A DNA stretch of 64,000 nucleotides from Bombus terrestris (taxonomy: Eukaryota > Arthropoda > Insecta > Hymenoptera > Apidae). The notes beneath the pieces were generated by a model. That model made no database searches, was not told the origin of the DNA, and worked only from the letters and a program-made list of their open reading frames with translations. The stretch is from positions 7,307,501 to 7,371,500 of the forward strand of contig NW_025963548.1 of the NCBI RefSeq assembly GCF_910591885.1. The letters are read 5' to 3'. The position numbers and the translations under genes are program-made. Numbering within the stretch: position 1 is the first letter of the stretch; each line of letters starts with the position of its first letter. This document shows, piece by piece, positions 1 to 12,133 of the stretch.

Positions 1-26
1 AGTATATGACGCTATACGTCCTATAG

Positions 27-35
27 TGATGCAAT
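27..35 (+). promoter_or_regulatory. Example of the recurring TGATGCAAT motif (C/EBP-ATF composite element match)
   Basis: First of a very large number of copies (I estimate several hundred to about a thousand; not counted exactly) because most A-type spacers end in TGATGCAAT. This 9-mer equals the reverse complement of ATTGCATCA, the amino-acid-response core known from the mammalian CHOP (DDIT3) promoter and bound by ATF4-C/EBP dimers. The match is directly visible; binding in the source organism is inference. Confidence 0.4.
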
Positions 36-380
36 ATAACATTATATGTCCTATAGTGATGCAATATAACGTTATACGTTATAACGTAATAGCATATAAC
101 GTTATACGTCCTATAGTGATGCAATATAATGTTACACGTCCTATTGTGATGCAATATAACGTCATGCGTTACAACGTAATAGTTCATAACGTTGTACGTC
201 ATATAGTGATGCAATATACAGTTATACATTATAGCGCAATAGTATATGACGCTATACGTCCTATAGTGATGCAATATAACGTTATATGTCCTATAGTGAT
301 GCAATATAACGTTATACGTTATAACGTAATAGCATATAACGTTATACGTAATATAGTGATGCAATATAACGTTATTCGTT

Positions 381-390
381 ATTACGTAAT
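381..390. promoter_or_regulatory. Example of the recurring ATTACGTAAT palindrome (PAR-bZIP/NFIL3-type site match)
   Basis: B-type spacers of the TATTACGTAATAGTAC subtype contain the perfect 10-base palindrome ATTACGTAAT, which fits the RTTAYGTAAY consensus known for PAR-bZIP and NFIL3/E4BP4 factors. It recurs throughout the window, usually followed by AGTACAAAACG. The sequence match is firm; function is unproven. Confidence 0.35.
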
Positions 391-3300
391 AGTACAAAAC
401 GTTATACGTCATATAGTGATGCAATATGACGTTATACGTCCTATAGTGATGCAATATAACGTTAGGTGTTATAACGTCATAGATCATAACGTTATACGTC
501 ATATGGTGAGGCAATATAACGTTATGCGTTATAACGTAATAGTTCATAACGTTATACGTCATATAGTAATGCAATATAACGTTATACGTTATAACGTATA
601 GCATATAACGTTATACGTCATATAGTTATGCAATATGACGTTATACGTCCTATTGTGATGCAATATATCGTTATACGTCACATGGGGATGCAATATAACG
701 TTATACGTTATAATGTAATATTTCATAACGGTATACTTCATATAGTGGTGCAATATAACGATATACGTCCTATAGTGATGCAATATAACGTTATGCGTTA
801 TAATTGTAATAGTTCATAACGGAATACTTCATGTAGTGGTGCAATATAACGTTATACGTTATAACGTAATAGTTCATAACGGTATACTTCATATAGTGAT
901 GCAATATACCGCTATACGTCCTATAGTGATGCAATATAACGTTATGCGTTATAACGTAATAGTTCATAACGTTATACGTCATATAGTAATGCAATATGAC
1001 GTTATACGTCCTATAGTGATGCAATATAACGTTATGCGTTATAACGTAATAGTTCATAACGTTATACGTCATATAGTAATGCAATATAACGTTATGCGTT
1101 ACAACGTAGTAGTACATAACGTTATACGTCATATAGTAATGCAATATAACGTTATGCGTTACAACGTAATAGTTCATAACGTTGTACGTCATATAGTGGT
1201 GCAATATACCGTTATACATTATAACACAATAGTTTATAACGTTATACGTCATATAGTATTGCAATATAACGTTATACGTCCTATAGTGATGCAATATAAC
1301 GTTATGCGTTATAACGTAATGGTTCATAACGTTATGCGTCATATAGTGATGGAATATACCGGTATACATTATAACGCAATAGTATATGACGCTATACGTC
1401 CTTTAGTGTTGCAATATAACGCTATGCGTTATAACGTAATAGTTCATAACGTTATACATCATATAGTAATGCAATATAACGTTATGCGTTACAACGTAAT
1501 AGTTCATAACGTTGTACGTCATATAGTGGTGCAATATACCGTTATACATTATGACACAATAGTTTATAACGTTATACATCCTATAGTGATGCAATATAAC
1601 GTTATGCGTTATAACGTAATGGTTCATAACGTTATGCGTCATATAGTGATGGAATATACCGTTATACATTATAACGCAATAGAATATGACGCTATACGTC
1701 CTATAGTGTTGCAACATAACGTTATGCGTTATAACGTAATAGTTCATAACGTTATACGTCATATAGTGATGCAATATAATGTTATACGTCCTATAGTGAT
1801 GCAATATAACGTTATAGGTTATAATGTAATAGTTCATAACGTTATACGTCATATACTGATGCAATTAAAGTTCAAATCGCTAAACATCATATAGTGAAGC
1901 AATATAACGTTATTCGTTATTACGTAATAGTACAAAACGTCATACGTCATATAGTGACGCAATATACCGTTATACATCATATAGTGGTGCAATATACGGT
2001 TATACATTATAACACAATAGTTTATAACGTTTACGTCCTATAGTAATGTAATATAACGTTATGCATCATATAGTGATGCAATATAAAGTTATTCCTTCAT
2101 ATCGCAATAATATATAACGTTATACGTCATAAAGTGATGCAATATGACGTTAAACGTCCTATAGTGATGCAATATAACGTTAGGTGTTATAACGTCATAG
2201 GTCATAACGTTATACGTCATATGGTGAGGCAATATAACGTTATGCGTTATAACGTAATAGTTCATAACGTTATACGTCATATAGTAATGCAATATAACGT
2301 TATACGTTATAACGTATAGCATATAACGTTATACGTCATATAGTGATGCAATATGACGTTATACGTCCTATTGTGATGCAATATAACGTTATACGTTACT
2401 ATGTAATAGTACAAAACGTTATACGTCACATGGTGATGCAATAAAACGTTATACGGTATAATGTAATAGTTCATAACGGTATACTTCATGTAGTGATGCA
2501 ATATAACGTTATACGATATTACGTAATAGTACAAAAGTTTATACGTCACATGGTGATGCAATATAACGTTATACGTTATAATGTAATAGTTCATAACGGT
2601 ATACTTCATATAGTGATGCAATATAACGTGATACGTCCTATAGTGATGCAATGTAACGCTATACGTTATTACGTAATAGTACAAAACGTTATACGTCAAA
2701 TAGTGACGCAATATAACATTACACGTCCTATAGTGATGCAATATAACGTTATACGTCCTATAGTGATGCAATATAACGTTATACGTCCTATAGTGATGCA
2801 ATGTAACGTTATACGTCCTATGCGTGATGCAATATACCGTTATGCGTTATAACGTAATAGTTCATAACGTTATACGTCATATAGTGATGCAATATACCGT
2901 TATACATTATAACGCAATAGTATTAGACGCTATACGTCCTATAGTGTTGCAACATAACGTTATGCGTTATAACGTAATAGTTCATAACGTTATACGTCAT
3001 ATAGTAATGCAATATAAAGTTGTACGTCCTATAGTGATGCAATATAACGTTATGCGTTATAATTGTAATAGTTCATAACGGAATACTTCATATAGTGGTG
3101 CAATATAACGTTATACGTTATAACGTAATAGTTCATAACGGTATACTTCATATAGTGATGCAATATACCGCTATACGTCCTATAGTGATGCAATATAACG
3201 TTATGCGTTATAACGTAATAGTTCATAACGTTATACGTCATATAGTAATGCAATATGACGTTATACGCCCTATAGTGATGCAATATAACGTTATGCGTTA

Positions 3301-3544
3301 TAACGTAATAGTTCATAACGTTATACGTCATATAGTAATGCAGTATAACGTTATGCGTTACAACGTAGTAGTTCATAACGTTATACGTCATATAGTAATG
3401 CAATATAACGTTATGCGTTACAACGTAATAGTTCATAACGTTGTACGTCATATAGTGGTGCAATATACCGTTATACATTATAACACAATAGTTTATAACG
3501 TTATACGTCATATAGTATTGCAATATAACGTTATACGTCCTATA

Positions 3545-4551
3545 GTGATGCAATATAACGTTATGCGTTATAACGTAATAGTTCATAACGTTATGCGTCA
3601 TATAGTGATGGAATATACCGTTATACATTATAACGAAATAGAATATGACGCTATACGTCCTATAGTGTTGCAACATAACGTTGTGCGTTATAACGTAATA
3701 GTTCATAACGTTATACGTCATATAGTAATGCAATATAACGTTATACGTCCTATAGTGATGCAATATAACGTTATACCTTATTACGTAATGGTACAAAACG
3801 TTATACGTCACATGGTGATGCAATGTAACGGTATACATTATAACGCAATAGTATTAGACGCTATACGTCCTATAGTGATGCAATATAACGTTATACGTAA
3901 TATAGTGATGCAATATAACGTTATGCTTTATAACGTAATAGTTCATAACGTTATGCGTCATATAGTGATGGAATATACCGTTATACATTATAACGCAATA
4001 GTATATGACGCTATACGTCCTATAGTGAGGCAATATAACGTTATACGTTATTATTGTAATAGTTCATAACGGAATACTTCATATAGTGGTGCAATATAAC
4101 GTTATACGTTATAACGTAATAGTTCATAACGGTATACTTCATATAGTGATGCAATGTACCGCTATACGTCCTATAGTGATGCAATATGACGTTATACGTT
4201 ATTACGTAATAGTGCAAAACGTTATACGACATATAGTGATGCAATATGACGTTATGCGTTATAACACTAATAGTTCATAATGTTATACGGCATATAGTAA
4301 TGCAATATAACGTTATGCGTTATATCGTAATATTCCATGACGTCATACGTCATATAGTAATGCAATATAACGTTATACGATATAACGTAGTAGCACATAA
4401 CGTTATACGTCGTATAGTGATGCAATATAACGTTATACGTCCTATAGTGATGCAACATAACGTTATACGATATTACGTAATAGTACAAAACGTTATACGT
4501 CACATGGTGATGCAATATAACGTTATACGTCACGCTGGTGATGCAATATAA
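3545..4551 (+). repeat. 1.0-kb mosaic block, paralogue of 11127-12133
   Basis: These units recur at offset 7,582. Shared rare variants tie the copies together: the GAAATAGAATATGAC unit, a TTATTATTG 31-base unit near 4050, the perfect TGACGTCA at 4338, and a CACGCTGG 31-base unit near 4530. In the first copy the block lies between the 5,142-bp repeat and the 240-bp array. In the second it follows a different left neighbour, so the block has been moved or shuffled as a segment. After it the paralogy resumes at offset about 8,002, so the right-hand copy has gained about 420 bases (14 units) relative to this one. Confidence 0.8.
4338..4345. promoter_or_regulatory. Perfect CRE-like palindrome TGACGTCA in a variant unit
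   Basis: A spacer variant ending CCATGACG is followed by TCATACG, giving the 8-base palindrome TGACGTCA, which is the consensus site of CREB/ATF bZIP factors in animals. In most units the matching position reads ATAACGTTAT. A paralogous copy is at 11920. The sequence match is certain; any regulatory role is unproven, since no gene lies nearby in the window. Confidence 0.35.
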
Positions 4552-4870
4552 CGTTATACGTTATAATGTAATATTTCATAACGGTATACTTCATATAGTG
4601 GTGCAATATAACGATATACGCCCTATAGTGATGCAATATAACGTTATGCGTTATAATGTAATAGTTCATAACGTTAAACGTCATATAGTAATGCAATATA
4701 ACGTTATTCCTTATTACGTAATAGTACAAAACGTTATACGTCATATAGTGGTGCAATATACGGTTATACATTATAACACAATAGTTTATAACGTTATACG
4801 TCATATAGTAATGCAATATAACGTTATACGTCCTACAGTGATGCAATATAACGTTATACGTCCTATAGTG

Positions 4871-5500
4871 ATGCAATATACAGTTATACATTATAGCGCA
4901 ATAGTATATGACGCTATACGTCCTATAGTGATGCAATATAACGTTATATGTCCTATAGTGATGCAATATAACGTTATACGTTATAACGTAAAAGCATATA
5001 ACGTTATACGTCCTATAGTGATGCAATATAATGTTACACGTCCTAAAGTGATGCAATATAACGTCATGCGTTACAACGTAATAGTTCATAACGTTGTACG
5101 TCATATAGTGATGCAATATACAGTTATACATTATAGCGCAATAGTATATGACGCTATACGTCCTATAGTGATGCAATATAACATTATATGTCCTATAGTG
5201 ATGCAATATAACGTTATACGTTATAACGTAATAGCATATAACGTTATACGTCCTATAGTGATGCAATATAATGTTACACGTCCTATTGTGATGCAATATA
5301 ACGTCATGCGTTACAACGTAATAGTTCATAACGTTGTACGTCATATAGTGATGCAATATACAGTTATACATTATAGCGCAATAGTATATGACGCTATACG
5401 TCCTATAGTGATGCAATATAACGTTATATGTCCTATAGTGATGCAATATAACGTTATACGTTATAACGTAATAGCATATAACGTTATACGTAATATAGTG
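4871..5500 (+). repeat. 240-bp higher-order repeat, three copies (last partial)
   Basis: Eight-unit (240-base) repeats start at 4871, 5111 and 5351. Each opens with a unit reading ATGCAATATACAGTTATAC followed by an ATTATAGCGCAATAG variant. The first copy has the private variant CCTAAAGTGATG, the second AACATTATATG and CCTATTGTGATG; the third breaks off after about five units. The same three-copy set with the same private variants recurs from 39892, and a shortened two-copy set from 26114. The third copy here corresponds to 209 onward at the window start (offset 5,142). Confidence 0.88.
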
Positions 5501-8500
5501 ATGCAATATAACGTTATTCGTTATTACGTAATAGTACAAAACGTTATACGTCATATAGTGATGCAATATGACGTTATACGTCCTATAGTGATGCAATATA
5601 ACGTTAGGTGTTATAACGTCATAGATCATAACGTTATACGTCATATGGTGAGGCAATATAACGTTATGCGTTATAACGTAATAGTTCATAACGTTATACG
5701 TCATATAGTAATGCAATATAACGTTATACGTTATAACGTATAGCATATAACGTTATACGTCATATAGTTATGCAATATGACGTTATACGTCCTATTGTGA
5801 TGCAATATATCGTTATACGTCACATGGGGATGCAATATAACGTTATACGTTATAATGTAATATTTCATAACGGTATACTTCATATAGTGGTGCAATATAA
5901 CGATATACGTCCTATAGTGATGCAATATAACGTTATGCGTTATAATTGTAATAGTTCATAACGGAATACTTCATGTAGTGGTGCAATATAACGTTATACG
6001 TTATAACGTAATAGTTCATAACGGTATACTTCATATAGTGATGCAATATACCGCTATACGTCCTATAGTGATGCAATATAACGTTATGCGTTATAACGTA
6101 ATAGTTCATAACGTTATACGTCATATAGTAATGCAATATGACGTTATACGTCCTATAGTGATGCAATATAACGTTATGCGTTATAACGTAATAGTTCATA
6201 ACGTTATACGTCATATAGTAATGCAATATAACGTTATGCGTTACAACGTAGTAGTACATAACGTTATACGTCATATAGTAATGCAATATAACGTTATGCG
6301 TTACAACGTAATAGTTCATAACGTTGTACGTCATATAGTGGTGCAATATACCGTTATACATTATAACACAATAGTTTATAACGTTATACGTCATATAGTA
6401 TTGCAATATAACGTTATACGTCCTATAGTGATGCAATATAACGTTATGCGTTATAACGTAATGGTTCATAACGTTATGCGTCATATAGTGATGGAATATA
6501 CCGGTATACATTATAACGCAATAGTATATGACGCTATACGTCCTTTAGTGTTGCAATATAACGCTATGCGTTATAACGTAATAGTTCATAACGTTATACA
6601 TCATATAGTAATGCAATATAACGTTATGCGTTACAACGTAATAGTTCATAACGTTGTACGTCATATAGTGGTGCAATATACCGTTATACATTATGACACA
6701 ATAGTTTATAACGTTATACATCCTATAGTGATGCAATATAACGTTATGCGTTATAACGTAATGGTTCATAACGTTATGCGTCATATAGTGATGGAATATA
6801 CCGTTATACATTATAACGCAATAGAATATGACGCTATACGTCCTATAGTGTTGCAACATAACGTTATGCGTTATAACGTAATAGTTCATAACGTTATACG
6901 TCATATAGTGATGCAATATAATGTTATACGTCCTATAGTGATGCAATATAACGTTATAGGTTATAATGTAATAGTTCATAACGTTATACGTCATATACTG
7001 ATGCAATTAAAGTTCAAATCGCTAAACATCATATAGTGAAGCAATATAACGTTATTCGTTATTACGTAATAGTACAAAACGTCATACGTCATATAGTGAC
7101 GCAATATACCGTTATACATCATATAGTGGTGCAATATACGGTTATACATTATAACACAATAGTTTATAACGTTTACGTCCTATAGTAATGTAATATAACG
7201 TTATGCATCATATAGTGATGCAATATAAAGTTATTCCTTCATATCGCAATAATATATAACGTTATACGTCATAAAGTGATGCAATATGACGTTAAACGTC
7301 CTATACTGATGCAATATAACGTTAGGTGTTATAACGTCATAGGTCATAACGTTATACGTCATATGGTGAGGCAATATAACGTTATGCGTTATAACGTAAT
7401 AGTTCATAACGTTATACGTCATATAGTAATGCAATATAACGTTATACGTTATAACGTATAGCATATAACGTTATACGTCATATAGTGATGCAATATGACG
7501 TTATACGTCCTATTGTGATGCAATATAACGTTATACGTTACTATGTAATAGTACAAAACGTTATACGTCACATGGTGATGCAATAAAACGTTATACGGTA
7601 TAATGTAATAGTTCATAACGGTATACTTCATGTAGTGATGCAATATAACGTTATACGATATTACGTAATAGTACAAAAGTTTATACGTCACATGGTGATG
7701 CAATATAACGTTATACGTTATAATGTAATAGTTCATAACGGTATACTTCATATAGTGATGCAATATAACGTGATACGTCCTATAGTGATGCAATGTAACG
7801 CTATACGTTATTACGTAATAGTACAAAACGTTATACGTCAAATAGTGATGCAATATAACATTACACGTCCTATAGTGATGCAATATAACGTTATACGTCC
7901 TATAGTGATGCAATATAACGTTATACGTCCTATAGTGATGCAATGTAACGTTATACGTCCTATGCGTGATGCAATATACCGTTATGCGTTATAACGTAAT
8001 AGTTCATAACGTTATACGTCATATAGTGATGCAATATACCGTTATACATTATAACGCAATAGTATTAGACGCTATACGTCCTATAGTGTTGCAACATAAC
8101 GTTATGCGTTATAACGTAATAGTTCATAACGTTATACGTCATATAGTAATGCAATATAAAGTTGTACGTCCTATAGTGATGCAATATAACGTTATGCGTT
8201 ATAATTGTAATAGTTCATAACGGAATACTTCATATAGTGGTGCAATATAACGTTATACGTTATAACGTAATAGTTCATAACGGTATACTTCATATAGTGA
8301 TGCAATATACCGCTATACGTCCTATAGTGATGCAATATAACGTTATGCGTTATAACGTAATAGTTCATAACGTTATACGTCATATAGTAATGCAATATGA
8401 CGTTATACGCCCTATAGTGATGCAATATAACGTTATGCGTTATAACGTAATAGTTCATAACGTTATACGTCATATAGTAATGCAGTATAACGTTATGCGT

Positions 8501-8721
8501 TACAACGTAGTAGTTCATAACGTTATACGTCATATAGTAATGCAATATAACGTTATGCGTTACAACGTAATAGTTCATAACGTTGTACGTCATATAGTGG
8601 TGCAATATACCGTTATACATTATAACACAATAGTTTATAACGTTATACGTCATATAGTATTGCAATATAACGTTATACGTCCTATAGTGATGCAATATAA
8701 CGTTATGCGTTATAACGTAAT
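5143..8721 (+). repeat. Higher-order repeat, 5,142-bp spacing, copy 2
   Basis: Nearly identical to 1-3579 at a constant 5,142-base offset (differences seen at 7306 and 7849). It contains the deleted AATTAAAG landmark at 7005, matching 1863, and the 31-base CCTATGCGTGATG unit just before 7966, matching the one before 2824. Near 8721 the paralogy ends and the 631-bp duplication takes over. Confidence 0.9.
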
Positions 8722-8822
8722 GGTTCATAACGTTATGCGTCATATAGTGATGGAATATACCGGTATACATTATAACGCAATAGTATATGACGCTATACGT
8801 CCTTTAGTGTTGCAATATAACG
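8192..8822 (+). repeat. 631-bp tandem duplication, copy 1
   Basis: This stretch repeats immediately at 8823-9453 with a 631-base period, i.e. 21 thirty-base units plus the extra base of one 31-base TTATAATTG unit. Boundaries are known only to within about a unit because the flanking units are alike. A few single-base differences separate the copies, for example GTGGTGCAAT here versus GTGGAGCAAT in copy 2. Paralogues without the tandem duplication lie near 791, 3050 and 5933. Confidence 0.85.
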
Positions 8823-9453
8823 TTATGCGTTATAATTGTAATAGTTCATAACGGAATACTTCATATAGTGGAGCAATATAACGTTATACGTTATAACGTA
8901 ATAGTTCATAACGGTATACTTCATATAGTGATGCAATATACCGCTATACGTCCTATAGTGATGCAATATAACGTTATGCGTTATAACGTAATAGTTCATA
9001 ACGTTATACGTCATATAGTAATGCAATATGACGTTATACGTCCTATAGTGATGCAATATAACGTTATGCGTTATAACGTAATAGTTCATAACGTTATACG
9101 TCATATAGTAATGCAGTATAACGTTATGCGTTACAACGTAGTAGTTCATAACGTTATACGTCATATAGTAATGCAATATAACGTTATGCGTTACAACGTA
9201 ATAGTTCATAACGTTGTACGTCATATAGTGGTGCAATATACCGTTATACATTATAACACAATAGTTTATAACGTTATACGTCATATAGTATTGCAATATA
9301 ACGTTATACGTCCTATAGTGATGCAATATAACGTTATGCGTTATAACGTAATGGTTCATAACGTTATGCGTCATATAGTGATGGAATATACCGGTATACA
9401 TTATAACGCAATAGTATATGACGCTATACGTTCTTTAGTGTTGCAATATAACG
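8823..9453 (+). repeat. 631-bp tandem duplication, copy 2
   Basis: Second copy of the 631-base segment, starting with the same TTATAATTG 31-base unit. Instead of cycling again it continues into a 2-kb stretch resembling 6545-7965, so the duplication sits at a junction between two larger repeats. Confidence 0.85.
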
Positions 9454-10915
9454 TTATGCGTTATAACGTAATAGTTCATAACGTTATACGTCATATAGTA
9501 ATGCAATATAACGTTATGCGTTACAACGTAATAGTTCATAACGTTGTACGTCATATAGTGGTGCAATATACCGTTATACATTATAACACAATAGTTTATA
9601 ACGTTATACGTCATATAGTAATGCAATATAACGTTATACGTCCTATAGTGATGCAATATAACGTTATGCGTTATAACGTAATGGTTCATAACGTTATGCG
9701 TCATATAGTGATGGAATATACCGTTATACATTATAACGCAATAGAATATGACGCTATACGTCCTATAGTGTTGCAACATAACGTTATGCGTTATAACGTA
9801 ATAGTTCATAACGTTATACGTCATATAGTGATGCAATATAATGTTATACGTCCTATAGTGATGCAATATAACGTTATAGGTTATAATGTAATAGTTCATA
9901 ACGTTATACGTCATATACTGATGCAATTAAAGTTCAAAACGCTAAACATCATATAGTGAAGCAATATAACGTTATTCGTTATTACGTAATAGTACAAAAC
10001 GTTATACGTCATATAGTGACGCAATATACCGTTATACATCATATAGTGGTGCAATATACCGTTATACATTATAACACAATAGTTTATAACGTTTACGTCC
10101 TATAGTAATGTAATATAACGTTATGCATCATATAGTGATGCAATATAAAGTTATTCCTTCATCGCGCAATAATATATAACGTTATACGTCATAAAGTGAT
10201 GCAATATGACGTTAAACGTCCTATAGTGATGCAATATAACGTTAGGTGTTATAACGTCATAGGTCATAACGTTATACGTCATATGGTGAGGCAATATAAC
10301 GTTATGCGTTATAACGTAATAGTTCATAACGTTATACGTCATATAGTAATGCAATATAACGTTATACGTTATAACGTATAGCATATAACGTTATACGTCA
10401 TATAGTGATGCAATATGACGTTATACGTCCTATTGTGATGCAATATAACGTTATACGTTACTATGTAATAGTACAAAACGTTATACGTCACATGGTGATG
10501 CAATAAAACGTTATACGGTATAATGTAATAGTTCATAACGGTATACTTCATGTAGTGATGCAATATAACGTTATACGTCCTATAGTGATGCAATATAACG
10601 TTATACGATATTTCGTAATAGTACAAAACTTTATACGTCACATGGTGATGCAATATAACGTTATACGTTATAATGTAATAGTTCATAACGGTATACTTCA
10701 TATAGTGATGCAATATAACGTTATACGTCCTATAGTGATGCAATGTAACGCTATACGTTATTACGTAATAGTACAAAACGTTATACGTCAAATAGTGATG
10801 CAATATAACATTACAGGTCCTATAGTGATGCAATATAACGTTATACGTCCTATAGTGATGCAATATAACGTTATACGTCCTATAGTGATGCAATGTAACG
10901 TTATACGTCCTATGC
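9454..10915 (+). repeat. Divergent third copy of the 6.5-8.0 kb block
   Basis: This stretch follows 6545-7965 at offsets of 2,890 and then 2,920, and 1403-2823 at the corresponding offsets. The step between offsets is one extra 30-base unit. A further 30-base unit gained near 10571-10610 is partly offset elsewhere. It carries the 21-base-deleted AATTAAAG landmark at 9925, reading CAAAACGC where the other two deleted copies read CAAATCGC. It is more diverged than the 5,142-bp pair, so it is probably an older copy. Confidence 0.8.
9925..9949 (+). repeat. Landmark AATTAAAG unit, 21-base-deleted form
   Basis: A non-standard unit with AATTAAAGTT joined directly to CAAAACGCTAAACATC. Full-length versions at 24770, 38548, 61239 and 63935 have 21 more bases between GTT and CAAA. 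Equivalent deleted forms occur at 1863 and 7005, where CAAAACGC reads CAAATCGC. The landmark breaks the 30-base phase and helps to identify higher-order copies. Confidence 0.85.
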
Positions 10916-11126
10916 GTGATGCAATATACCGTTATGCGTTATAACGTAATAGTTCATAACGTTATACGTCATATAGTGATGTAATATACCGTTATACACT
11001 ATAACGCAATAGTATTAGACGCTATACGTCCTATAGTGATGCAATATAACGTTATACGTCCTATAGTGATGCAATATAACGTTAAACGTCCTATAGTGAT
11101 GCAATGTAGCGTTATACGTCCTATAC
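10916..11126 (+). repeat. Short junction stretch between mosaic blocks
   Basis: About seven ordinary A- and B-type units lie between a 31-base CCTATGCGTGATG unit and a second variant, CCTATACGTGATG, just before 11127. It has only loose resemblance to other parts of the array, consistent with a recombination junction. No gene is visible. Confidence 0.6.
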
Positions 11127-12133
11127 GTGATGCAATATACCGTTATGCGCTATAACGTAATAGTTCATAACGTTATGCGTCATATAGTGATGGAATATAC
11201 CGTTATACATTATAACGAAATAGAATATGACGCTATACGTCCTATAGTGTTGCAACATAACGTTGTGCGTTATAACGTAATAGTTCATAACGTTATACGT
11301 CATATAGTAATGCAATATAACGTTATACGTCCTATAGTGATGCAATATAACGTTATACCTTATTACGTAATGGTACAAAACGTTATACGTCACATGGTGA
11401 TGCAATGTAACGGTATACATTATAACGCAATAGTATTAGACGCTATACGTCCTATAGTGATGCAATATAACGTTATACGTCCTATAGTGATGCAATATAA
11501 CGTTATGCTTTATAACGTAATAGTTCATAACGTTATGCGTCATATAGTGATGGAATATACCGTTATACATTATAACGCAATAGTATATGACGCTATACGT
11601 CCTATAGTGAGGCAATATAACGTTATACGTTATTATTGTAATAGTTCATAACGGAATACTTCATATAGTGGTGCAATATAACGTTATACGTTATAACGTA
11701 ATAGTTCATAACGGTATACTTCATATAGTGATGCAATGTACCGCTATACGTCCTATAGTGATGCAATATGACGTTATACGTTATTACGTAATAGTGCAAA
11801 ACGTTATACGACATATAGTGATGCAATATGACGTTATGCGTTATAACACTAATAGTTCATAATGTTATACGGCATATAGTAATGCAATATAACGTTATGC
11901 GTTATATCGTAATATTTCATGACGTCATACGTCATATAGTAATGCAATATAACGTTATACGATATAACGTAGTAGCACATAACGTTATACGTCGTATAGT
12001 GATGCAATATAACGTTATACGTCCTATAGTGATGCAACATAACGTTATACGATATTACGTAATAGTACAAAACGTTATACGTCACATGGTGATGCAATAT
12101 AACGTTATACGTCACGCTGGTGATGCAATATAA
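11127..12133 (+). repeat. 1.0-kb mosaic block, paralogue of 3545-4551
   Basis: Matches 3545-4551 at offset 7,582, including the GAAATAGAATATGAC unit, the TTATTATTG 31-base unit, the TGACGTCA palindrome at 11920 and the CACGCTGG unit near 12112. A visible difference is TATTTCATGACG here versus TATTCCATGACG in the first copy. Confidence 0.8.
11920..11927. promoter_or_regulatory. Second perfect CRE-like palindrome TGACGTCA
   Basis: Paralogue of the site at 4338, 7,582 bases downstream. The sequence is certain; a regulatory function is speculative because it lies inside satellite DNA without a gene. Confidence 0.35.

Larger units (their letters stand above)
1..3579 (+). repeat. Higher-order repeat, 5,142-bp spacing, copy 1 (5' end outside window)
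   Basis: This stretch matches 5143-8721 base for base at a constant offset of 5,142. The only differences I noticed are at 2164 (G, versus C at 7306) and 2707 (C, versus T at 7849). The match is already running at base 1, so the true left end lies outside the window. It stops near 3580, where this copy continues with units ending GAAATAGAATATGAC while the other copy goes into a 631-bp duplication. It includes a 21-base-deleted landmark unit at 1863 and a 31-base unit near 2815. An internal paralogy at offset 2,259 relates 791-1369 to 3050 onward. Confidence 0.9.

Noticed and set aside
4523..5746. Long open reading frames on both strands (up to 407 codons) as protein-coding genes, here and throughout the window
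   Set aside because: They follow the 30-base period, are open on both strands in the same place, encode only shuffled decapeptides, and end wherever a 28-, 29- or 31-base unit shifts the register. There are no recognisable domains and no promoter or splice context.
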